Shown: one piece after another, positions 57,488-64,000 of the stretch | Numbering within the stretch: the stretch's first letter is position 1 | Layout of the letters: every line of letters starts with the position of its first letter | Source of the DNA: Haliea sp. E1-2-M8 | Lineage (GTDB): Bacteria > Pseudomonadota > Gammaproteobacteria > Pseudomonadales > Halieaceae | Reading direction: 5' to 3' | NCBI RefSeq assembly: GCF_030649675.1 | Contig: NZ_JAUTDR010000002.1 | Location: 62,001-126,000, forward strand | DNA: 64,000 nt | Notes under the pieces: generated by a model | Seen by the model: only the letters and a program-made list of their open reading frames with translations | Database searches by the model: none | What the model was told of the DNA's origin: nothing | Position numbers and translations under genes: made by a program

Positions 57488-57506
57488 CATCGGGTAACAC
57501 CCGATG
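57488..57506. promoter_or_regulatory. Inverted repeat upstream of small secreted gene
   Basis: CATCGGGT-AAC-ACCCGATG, a perfect 8-bp palindrome 29 bp before the start codon at 57535. Could be an operator or a 5' leader hairpin. An AT-rich promoter-like stretch (TATACT at about 57415) lies upstream. Confidence 0.45.
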
Positions 57507-57534
57507 TCCCAGCCACTGCCATCCGAGGTATTTC

Positions 57535-57846
57535 ATGAGAAAATTGCTCGCACTTCCCGCCCTGTTCCTGGCCGCCCACACCTGGGCCAGCTGCCCCGCT
57601 CCCATGCCGCAAGAGGCTCCGGACATTCCCAACGGACAAACCGCCAGCATGGAAGAGATGCATGCTGCCCGGGAAGCAGTCAGCGAATATGTCACCGGGG
57701 TTGAGGCCTACCTCAACTGCCGGTCCGCAAGCCTGCATCCGCTGGTACACAACCGTGCGGTCTACCTGGCGGAAACCACCGCTGATTCCTGGAACAACGC
57801 CCTGCATACGTTCCGCCAGCGGGACAACATGCTCGCCACCAACTGA
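57535..57846 (+). CDS. Small secreted protein, unknown
   Basis: A 103-residue protein with a signal peptide (cleavage near TWASCP), a Pro-rich N-terminus (CPAPMPQEAPDIPNG) and a helical domain with MEEMHAAREAVSEYVTGVEAYLNC and a second helix ending DNMLATN. Two cysteines (one at the mature N-terminus) could form a disulfide. ATG at 57535 has a GAGG site. I do not recognise a named family. It precedes the large TonB receptor by 185 bp. Confidence 0.72.
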   Translation: MRKLLALPALFLAAHTWASCPAPMPQEAPDIPNGQTASMEEMHAAREAVSEYVTGVEAYLNCRSASLHPLVHNRAVYLAETTADSWNNALHTFRQRDNMLATN

Positions 57847-57921
57847 TAGCCGACAAGAGCTGTCTCAGTCCACTCCGATAGCAGACCGCAGATAAGTATA
57901 AGCGCGGTCCACCGGCACCTC

Positions 57922-57957
57922 GGTAGGTGGTATACCAGCCCCGACAATTCACCTACC
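57922..57957 (+). promoter_or_regulatory. 5' leader hairpin before TonB receptor gene
   Basis: GGTAGGTG and CACCTACC arms, perfect 8 bp, separated by about 20 nt, 75 bp before the receptor start. No T-run. Possibly a leader structure or a protein-binding site; it does not match a riboswitch I know. Confidence 0.35.
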
Positions 57958-58031
57958 ATTAAGCAATAGGACCACTGCCGTCCTCAACAGGCAGACATAA
58001 TTCTCATAACAGCTGACAGTAAGGATTTTTC

Positions 58032-60518
58032 ATGCGGTTGAAGTTTCGCAAGGCACCCCTGGTCGCGGCCATGGCCGTACTCTCTACAAGCCCCGTGGCT
58101 CACAGCCAACAACTGGAAGAAGTCATTGTTACCGCGCAGAAGCGCGCCCAGAGCCTGCAGGATGTACCTATCTCGGTTTCGGCCATGCAGGGCGACAAGC
58201 TGCAAAGCGCCGGTATTCCCAACATGCAGGCCCTGTCTGACTATGTACCCAACCTGTATATCGCCGCGGCGTCGGTCAACACCAACATCTACATGCGCGG
58301 CGTGGGCTCCGGTAACAACCAGGGCTTTGAGCAGTCCGTCGGCATGTATATCGACGGCGTCTACATGGGCCGCGGCCGCCAGTACCGCGCCGGCTTCATG
58401 GACCTGGAACGAGTAGAGGTCCTGCGCGGCCCCCAGGGCACCCTGTTCGGCAAGAACACGGTGGCGGGCGCGATCAACATCATCACCGCCTCGCCCGAGG
58501 TCGGCGAGGGGTTCAACGGTGAAATCGCAGTGTCCCTGGAATCCCACGATGGCCAGGTCTACGAGGGCTTCTTGCAGGGGTCGCTGAGCGACACATTTGC
58601 CGCCCGCCTCGGCTTCAAGCACCGGGTGACTGACGGCTACATGGACAACGAATTCCTCAACCGCTCCGAGGGCGAAACCGATGAGACCGGGGTCCGGCTG
58701 ACCACGGTTTGGCAGCCCAGCGAAACGCTCAACGTCAACTTCAAGTACAGCAACACCGAGTACGAACGGATTGGCTCACCCTCCACCACAAAATTGTATC
58801 TGGCCGACCCGGAAGCGCGGGACCGGCTGTTCCCCAACCGCTCCGCATTCGCCACTATCGGCTATCTGTTGACCGACACATTTTTCCCGGACTTTGCCGA
58901 GATCGGCAACCGCGAGTTTGTGACCTTCAAGGACAATGGCTACGGCAACAGCGTCGCCGACGGCCAGGGTATCGGCCAGTATCCGGATGGCAGCGATGAA
59001 GACTACGACAACCTGGTACTGACGGTGGACTCTGAACTGGCCGGTGGCACCCTGACCTCGATCACGGGCTGGTCCGAATACACCTACATAGATGGCGTGG
59101 ACGTCGACTGGCTGCCGCTGCAGTTTATTCACCGCGACGACGTCCAGGACTTCGAGCAGTTCAGCCAGGAGTTCCGATTCGCATCTCCCGGCGGCGAGTT
59201 TTTCGACTACGTAGTCGGCGGCTACTTTGAGAAGAGCGACCTGGAAATAGACCGCCGGGTCACCATCGACCTCAATGCGGATGGCCTGGTGCCACAGCTG
59301 CTGGGCGTCAACAGCCTGTTCACCCTCCTGACCGGCGGCGCCTACCCGGCCAACCAGCTCGCGCGCAACCACTACCACCAGCAGGACTCGGAGTCCTGGG
59401 CACTGTTCGGCCAGGGCACCTTCAACCTGCGGGACGACCTGCGCCTGACCCTGGGCCTGCGCTACACCGAGGAGAAGAAGGATGTGGTGAGCACCCAGTT
59501 TGTCAGCGATGACCTCACCGGACTCGACAACGCCACGGAAAACTATTTCGCCCTGTTGATCGAGGCCACCAACTTCAACACCTATCCATTCGATTTTCGC
59601 GAAAACCGCAAGACCGACAAGTGGATCCCCTCGGTCACTCTGCAGTGGGACGCCACCCAGAACAGCATGCTGTATGCGAGCTTCTCCCAGGGCTTCAAGA
59701 GCGGCGGCTTCACCGACGCCGACGACCAGGAGCCGGGGCAACTTGATGCGGGCACCTTCCCCTGCGTACCGGGCGCCCCCCTCGCGGACTGCTACGACCC
59801 GACTATACCCAACGATGAATTCGAGTTCGATGACGAGGAAGTCGATGCCCTCGAGATAGGCGGCAAGCACACCCTGCTGGATGGCAGCATGACCCTGAAC
59901 TGGGCCGCGTTCTACACCGTTTACGACAACCTGCAGACCTCGATCTTCAAGGGCATCAGCTTCGGGGTGACCAATGCGGCCAAATCGGAAATCATGGGGC
60001 TGGAAGTGGATTTGCTGTGGCAGGCCACCGATCGCCTGCGGCTGGGGGTCAATGCGGCCTGGCTCGACGCCAGCTATGACAGCTTCGAGAACGCCCCCTG
60101 CACCGCGATCCAGCTGGATGTAGACCCCGCCTGCGGCACCGACCTGGGGTTCACCAACAATGACCTCTCGGGCGAGCGCACCATGTTTGCCCCCGAGTAC
60201 ACGGCCTCTGTCCTGGCGGACTACAACTACCCATTCAGCAACGGTCTTGAAGCCTTCATCTCCGGCGAAGCAAACTACCGCGATGAATTCGAGCCGGGTG
60301 GAGACAATGACCCGATCGACAAGATGGACTCCTACTCCAAGGTAAACCTGCGCCTGGGACTGCGCGGTGAAAGCTGGGAGGTCATGGCGTACGGCCGCAA
60401 CATCTTCGACAAGGAAGTGTTCGTACAGAGCTTTGACACCCCGGTCCTCGCCGGCACCCACAGTCAGTTCATTGACGAGGGACGGATCATCGGCGTACGC
60501 GCCAAGTACAGCTTCTGA
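58032..60518 (+). CDS. TonB-dependent receptor
   Basis: An 828-residue outer-membrane receptor: signal peptide (cleavage near VAHSQQ), N-terminal plug beginning LEEVIVTAQKRAQSLQDVP with RGVGSGNNQGFEQSVGMYIDGVYMG and VLRGPQGTLFGKNTVAGAINI, then a long barrel ending in VRAKYSF with terminal Phe. This subfamily is abundant in marine gammaproteobacteria and sphingomonads and often takes up complex organics or siderophores. AAGGA lies 7 nt before the ATG. No substrate-specific partner is adjacent. Confidence 0.92.
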   Translation: MRLKFRKAPLVAAMAVLSTSPVAHSQQLEEVIVTAQKRAQSLQDVPISVSAMQGDKLQSAGIPNMQALSDYVPNLYIAAASVNTNIYMRGVGSGNNQGFEQSVGMYIDGVYMGRGRQYRAGFMDLERVEVLRGPQGTLFGKNTVAGAINIITASPEVGEGFNGEIAVSLESHDGQVYEGFLQGSLSDTFAARLGFKHRVTDGYMDNEFLNRSEGETDETGVRLTTVWQPSETLNVNFKYSNTEYERIGSPSTTKLYLADPEARDRLFPNRSAFATIGYLLTDTFFPDFAEIGNREFVTFKDNGYGNSVADGQGIGQYPDGSDEDYDNLVLTVDSELAGGTLTSITGWSEYTYIDGVDVDWLPLQFIHRDDVQDFEQFSQEFRFASPGGEFFDYVVGGYFEKSDLEIDRRVTIDLNADGLVPQLLGVNSLFTLLTGGAYPANQLARNHYHQQDSESWALFGQGTFNLRDDLRLTLGLRYTEEKKDVVSTQFVSDDLTGLDNATENYFALLIEATNFNTYPFDFRENRKTDKWIPSVTLQWDATQNSMLYASFSQGFKSGGFTDADDQEPGQLDAGTFPCVPGAPLADCYDPTIPNDEFEFDDEEVDALEIGGKHTLLDGSMTLNWAAFYTVYDNLQTSIFKGISFGVTNAAKSEIMGLEVDLLWQATDRLRLGVNAAWLDASYDSFENAPCTAIQLDVDPACGTDLGFTNNDLSGERTMFAPEYTASVLADYNYPFSNGLEAFISGEANYRDEFEPGGDNDPIDKMDSYSKVNLRLGLRGESWEVMAYGRNIFDKEVFVQSFDTPVLAGTHSQFIDEGRIIGVRAKYSF

Positions 60519-60523
60519 CAACC

Positions 60524-60739
60524 TGTGGGAGCCCGCTCTGCGGGCGATCGCGCAGGGACTGCGCTCCTGCGGGGAATGGTGGGAGCCCACTCTGCGGGCG
60601 ATCGCGCAGGGACTGCGCTCCTGCAGGGAATGGTGGGAGCCCGCTCTGCGGGCGATCGCGCAGGGACTGCGCTCCTGCGGGGAATGGTGGGAGCCCGCTC
60701 TGCGGGCGATCGCGCAGGGACTGCGCTCCTACCCGCACA
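60524..60739 (+). repeat. Four tandem 54-bp REP-like repeats
   Basis: Four consecutive copies of a 54-bp unit starting GTGGGAGCCCGCTCTGCG and containing GCGATCGCGC and GACTGCGCTCCTGC. Copies differ at only a few positions (G/A at one stem base of copy 2; G/A near its end). Each has GCCCGC/GCGGGC arms. The unit is related to the single elements at 6430-6650. It fills the gap between the TonB receptor and the convergent TolC-OmpA gene. Confidence 0.92.
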
Positions 60740-60750
60740 GCGCGTCGCGG

Positions 60751-62574
60751 TTACACGCCGTTGCTGTCCAGCACCAGGTCAACCCGGCGGTTCAACGAGC
60801 GACCCTCCGCAGTATTGTTGTCGGCGATCGGCCTGGTCTGCCCATAGCCCACTGCGGTGATCTGGGACTCGCGCACACCATGCTTGTCGATCAGCAGCTT
60901 GCGCACGGCGTTGGCCCGGCGATCTGACAGCCACTGGTTGTATTCCGGCTCGCCGGTTATATCGGCGTGTCCTTCGACAATCGCCACCACCGCGGGGTTG
61001 TCTTTCAGGAACACCGCCGCCCTGCCGATTTCCTCGTCGAAATCGCTGGTGATGACTGACGAGTTGATGGCGAACTGGACATTGAGCGACACCGCGACCC
61101 GGTTTTCCCCAACATCTCGATAGCGGCTGGTGTTGGCACCGGTGGTAGAGAGTCGCTCCATCAGTGCTTCCTTGTCCACCTCCACCGCGCGCGGCGCTTC
61201 AGGTGGGCACAGGGGCTCGCCGTTGGGGTCATCGCCGCGGGACAGCTCCAGGTTGTACTGGGCGATCTGGGCTTCGTTGAGGCCATCGACATCCATCGCG
61301 GCCCGCAGCAGGCCGATGTTGGCCAGGGTCCGGGTCTGGGCCGCACGCAGGTTGGCCTCCGCGCTGACGTAGGCACGCTGGGTGTCAAAGTACTCGTTCT
61401 GCGAGTCCAACAGGTCGAGCAGGGTGCGCTGGCCAATGTCGAACTGGTCCTGATAGGCGCGCCGGGTCTTGTCCTGCGCCAGCCTGTTTCGATCCAGATA
61501 CACGACCTGCTGCGCCAGCGCCAGAATATCGTTGAAGGCGATCATGGTGTTCTGGCGCACGTTCAGGCAGGCCTGCTTGCGTTCCTCCATAGCCGAGTAG
61601 TAGCGATTGTAGAACTCGCGCTTGCGGGCGCTATCGGCGCCGCCACGGAACAGGTTGTAGTTCAGGACCAGCTCGACTGCCTCTTCATCGTAGCGGCCTT
61701 CGAGGCCGTCCGTGTCATGCTCAACCTCGTTGCGGTAGCGCAAGTCCACCTGCGGCATGAACGGTGCGTTGGTGCGGTTGAGGTCTGCCTGGGCGGCGCG
61801 GAGATTCTCGATCGCAGCGTTGATTTCCGGGCTCTTCTCGTAGGCCAGGTTCAGTGCTGCGGCGCGCATTTCGGGAATCATGCCGGAAGGAATAACCGGC
61901 ATCTGCAGGTTCGCCGCGGGCAGGTCGCCGACAATGCGCTGGAACCGCGCCTGCACGTCGTGCAGGTTGGTCATTTCGGTCAGGAGGTTGGACTCCGCCA
62001 GGGCGACACGCGCGGACGCCTGATCCTGGTCAACTCCCTGACTGACCCCGCCATCGGTACGTTCCGAAATCTTGCCATATACGTCGCGGTGGAACACATA
62101 GTTCTCCTCCGCGAACTTGACCAACTGCTGATAGCGCACCGTATCCAGGTAGGCCCGTGCAGCTTCCAGGGCGATTTCCTCCGAAGCCCGCTGCAGCTCG
62201 TAATACTGGTTCAACTTGTTGAAGCCTAGAGCGCGGACCTCCTCCCGTGTGGCAAAACCGTCGAACAGCATCTGGGTAATGGTGAAGCGGGTGGCGTCGC
62301 GGGTATAGTCGCCGAGATCTACCAGCGGGGTCTCCCGCTCCTCGCGGCCGATTTCCGCACTGAGATCGACGCTGGGGAAGTAACCGCCCTTGGCCGCACG
62401 CTGGGCCTCTCGGGTTGCCTCAAAGTTGTACCAGGCCGCATTGACTCTGGGGTTGGTCATCACCGCCTGGGTGACGGCCGTCTTGAAATCCGCGACTGGC
62501 TGCGCCTGTACCGGAACGCCCGGCAGCGAGCACGCCGCGACCACGGCGCCGATCACGCCTAGTTTATTCTTCAT
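60751..62574 (-). CDS. TolC-family outer-membrane channel fused to OmpA domain
   Basis: A 607-residue fusion. The signal peptide ends near PVQAQP. Residues about 30-460 form a TolC/OEP channel of two repeats with long helices (ATREAQRAAKGGYFPSVDLSAE; AYVSAEANLRAAQTRTLANIGLL), as in AggA/LapE-type exporters. Residues about 485-607 are an OmpA C-terminal domain: NSSVITSDFDEEIGRAAVFL, VEGHADITGEPEYN and LSDRRANAVRKLL bind peptidoglycan. It is divergent from lapG/lapD, so it is probably the exit duct of the Lap adhesin system. It could also serve the RTX exporter, which lacks its own TolC nearby. Confidence 0.9.
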   Translation of the reverse strand: MKNKLGVIGAVVAACSLPGVPVQAQPVADFKTAVTQAVMTNPRVNAAWYNFEATREAQRAAKGGYFPSVDLSAEIGREERETPLVDLGDYTRDATRFTITQMLFDGFATREEVRALGFNKLNQYYELQRASEEIALEAARAYLDTVRYQQLVKFAEENYVFHRDVYGKISERTDGGVSQGVDQDQASARVALAESNLLTEMTNLHDVQARFQRIVGDLPAANLQMPVIPSGMIPEMRAAALNLAYEKSPEINAAIENLRAAQADLNRTNAPFMPQVDLRYRNEVEHDTDGLEGRYDEEAVELVLNYNLFRGGADSARKREFYNRYYSAMEERKQACLNVRQNTMIAFNDILALAQQVVYLDRNRLAQDKTRRAYQDQFDIGQRTLLDLLDSQNEYFDTQRAYVSAEANLRAAQTRTLANIGLLRAAMDVDGLNEAQIAQYNLELSRGDDPNGEPLCPPEAPRAVEVDKEALMERLSTTGANTSRYRDVGENRVAVSLNVQFAINSSVITSDFDEEIGRAAVFLKDNPAVVAIVEGHADITGEPEYNQWLSDRRANAVRKLLIDKHGVRESQITAVGYGQTRPIADNNTAEGRSLNRRVDLVLDSNGV

Positions 62575-62861
62575 AAATTGTTTCCCCTTTCAATACAACA
62601 TACGGGCGGCGTTATATCGCCGCCTCGATAACTGCCGCCCGAGTATAGGCGAAATTGCAGGAATCCATAGTTAGTTGTGGACAATTACCATGAACCACGT
62701 CACAAAATACGGCCCCGAGCACCCAATTGGGGCATTTATCCCGCTCACCGCACAGAGGTTTACCGTACTATCTGCTAGCGACAGCGGCCCCGGACAGGAC
62801 TACCATGGCGCCGCCCCGATGACAGCACCAGCCCTGGACCAGGGTCGGCCGTGGACTGAGC

Positions 62862-63551
62862 ATGCCTTCAGCAAATGCACTACACAGTAGACTTCGGGCC
62901 ATCGCCGCTGCGATCGTCGCGCTGGTGCTCAGCTGTGCCATGGTGCTGGCGAATGTTGACCTCGACCGCATGGAGCGTCTGGCGCTCAGCCGCCACGGTC
63001 CCAACACCGCCGAGACAGTGGTCCGCTGGCGCGCACTGATCAGCGAGATATCAACACTGGGTGAAACAGAGAAGGTGGAGCGGGTAAATAGCTTCTTCAA
63101 CAATCTGGTCCGCTGGCGCACGGACATCGAAGTGTGGCGGCAAAATGACTACTGGGCAACGCCGCTGGAAACCATGGCGCGCCGCGAGGGGGACTGCGAG
63201 GACTTCAGCATCGCCAAGTATATGACCCTGCTGCTGGCGGGCGTCGACGTGGGCAAGATGCGTGTCACCTATGTCAAGGCGCAGATCGGCGGCGCCTACA
63301 GCAATGCCACCGAGGCTCACATGGTGCTGGCCTACTACCCCACGCCCTCCGCCGACCCCCTGATTCTCGACAACATGATTTCCGAGGTCCGGCCGGCCTC
63401 CAGGCGGCCAGACCTGACGCCCGTGTTCGGCTTCAACAGCCAGGGCCTGTGGGTAGGCGGCGCCGCGGCGCCTGCCACCCGGGACCCGGGCGCCAGGCTG
63501 TCGCGCTGGCGCGACCTGTTACAACGGATGGCAGCCGACGGGCTCGGCTGA
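62862..63551 (+). CDS. lapG: LapG-type periplasmic cysteine protease
   Basis: A 229-residue bacterial transglutaminase-like protease with an N-terminal export segment (about residues 10-31). The catalytic Cys112 in EGDCEDFSIAKY, His153 in TEAHMVLAYY and an Asp around 170 (LILDN) form the triad; the DCED region also matches the calcium site. LapG clips the N-terminus of large surface adhesins unless held by LapD. Its gene is followed 26 bp later by lapD. The adhesin substrate is not in this window. Confidence 0.92.
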   Translation: MPSANALHSRLRAIAAAIVALVLSCAMVLANVDLDRMERLALSRHGPNTAETVVRWRALISEISTLGETEKVERVNSFFNNLVRWRTDIEVWRQNDYWATPLETMARREGDCEDFSIAKYMTLLLAGVDVGKMRVTYVKAQIGGAYSNATEAHMVLAYYPTPSADPLILDNMISEVRPASRRPDLTPVFGFNSQGLWVGGAAAPATRDPGARLSRWRDLLQRMAADGLG

Positions 63552-63577
63552 TCCACGCACACTGACGGAGTACCGGC

Positions 63578-64000
63578 ATGTCATTATTCAAACAGCTCTG
63601 GCTGGCAATCATCCTCCTGCTGAGCCTCGTGTTCGGCGGCAGTTTCGTGGTCAGCAGCCTCTCCGCCAAGAGCTATCTGGAGCAGCAGCTCTACATGAAG
63701 AATTCGGACAATGCCTCTGCCCTGGCCCTGTCGCTCACCCAGCAGGATGCGGACCCGGTGCTGCTGGAATTGACCCTGTCGGCCCAGTTCGACACCGGGC
63801 ATTATGAGCTTGTGGAACTCATCGGCCCCGAGGGCAACCTGATTGTCCGCCGCGAGGACACCCAGAAAATCGAGGACGCCCCCGCCTGGTTCATGCAACT
63901 GCTGCCCATCGAGGTCGACCCCGGCATTGCCCAGGTGCAGAAGGGCTGGCAGCAGGTGGGCACCCTCACCCTGCGCAGCCACTCCCGCTTTGCCTACAAG
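63578..64000 (+). CDS. lapD: LapD-type c-di-GMP receptor (N-terminal part)
   Basis: The first 141 codons of a gene that runs off the window. MSLFKQLWLAIILLLSLVFGGSFVVSS is the first membrane helix and the following periplasmic segment (SYLEQQLYMKNSDNASALALSLTQQ) matches the LapD output domain, which sequesters LapG. HAMP, GGDEF and EAL parts would lie beyond position 64000. The order lapG-lapD and a divergent TolC support the assignment. Confidence 0.9.
   Translation, partial: MSLFKQLWLAIILLLSLVFGGSFVVSSLSAKSYLEQQLYMKNSDNASALALSLTQQDADPVLLELTLSAQFDTGHYELVELIGPEGNLIVRREDTQKIEDAPAWFMQLLPIEVDPGIAQVQKGWQQVGTLTLRSHSRFAYK

Noticed and set aside
57922-57957. Cobalamin riboswitch before the TonB receptor
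   Set aside because: Only a simple stem was seen; the B12-box and conserved core were not found and the region is too short.
58776-60590. 604-codon minus-strand frame
   Set aside because: Antisense to the TonB receptor gene.
60524-60739. CRISPR array
   Set aside because: The 54-bp units abut without unique spacers and no cas genes are nearby.
60367-60927. Reading frame through the 54-bp repeats giving an 18-residue periodic protein
   Set aside because: The repeats have REP-type palindromes and are open in several frames because the unit length is a multiple of three; no start signal and it overlaps two real genes.
62675-62890. 71-codon plus-strand frame upstream of lapG
   Set aside because: Overlaps the lapG start, no homology features, low-quality start; more likely part of the divergent promoter region.

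Overview
The window is a high-GC chromosomal segment of a marine-type gammaproteobacterium. The gene repertoire (fatty acyl-CoA catabolism with phosphotransferase/acyl-CoA dehydrogenase pairs, a Marinobacter-type fatty acyl reductase, TonB receptors, a nirS/nor denitrification block under NsrR, and a LapD/LapG adhesion system) points to the Cellvibrionales/Halieaceae area; this placement is an inference from gene content only. No rRNA, tRNA or CRISPR array was seen.

Layout. 45-4922 (minus) is a fatty-acid/alkanoate catabolic cluster (hydrolase, TetR regulator, acyl-CoA ligase, APH-like phosphotransferase, SDR) divergent from an acyl-CoA dehydrogenase (5109-6407). After a patch of REP-like repeats come two carboxymuconolactone-decarboxylase-like proteins, a DUF1330 protein, a fatty acid desaturase and a CoA-transferase (to 10373), then a bacteriohemerythrin. 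10831-23864 is a denitrification island: alginate-export-like porin, nirS, nirI, a divergent TonB-receptor operon, norD-norQ-norB-norC and nsrR. NsrR-type palindromes lie upstream of nirS, between nirI and the TonB operon, and upstream of norC, with a half-site before nsrR itself. A large hemerythrin-like protein, a diguanylate cyclase, MscL with an added zinc ribbon and a periplasmic aspartoacylase-like protein follow.

27818-36799 holds an MFS transporter and a type I secretion operon (RTX substrate, ABC exporter, HlyD adaptor). It is disrupted: the hlyD/MFS junction occurs twice as direct repeats around about 2.5 kb of foreign-looking DNA that carries an IS1182-like transposase fragment, a von Willebrand A protein with a PEP-CTERM-like tail and a small secreted protein. 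The complete hlyD copy has lost its last codons to an in-frame TAG. An autotransporter with Ig-like repeats, a PilU-type ATPase and a two-domain fatty acyl reductase follow.

43065-49011 is a sulfide-oxidation unit: SulP transporter, DUF442-SQR fusion, persulfide-dioxygenase-like MBL protein, and a divergent FisR-like sigma-54 activator with the three sensor cysteines and a textbook -24/-12 promoter in the intergenic region. An acetolactate-synthase-like enzyme and a fasciclin protein follow.

53393-55699 is the most unusual part: a four-gene set with an outer-membrane barrel, a small secreted protein with a bacteriocin-leader-like motif, a small membrane protein and a periplasmic C39 protease, with an attenuator-like hairpin after the small-protein gene. 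It recalls the Fap amyloid secretion logic in miniature. The window closes with fumC, a small secreted protein, a large TonB receptor, a 4 x 54-bp tandem repeat, a TolC-OmpA fusion, LapG and the start of LapD.
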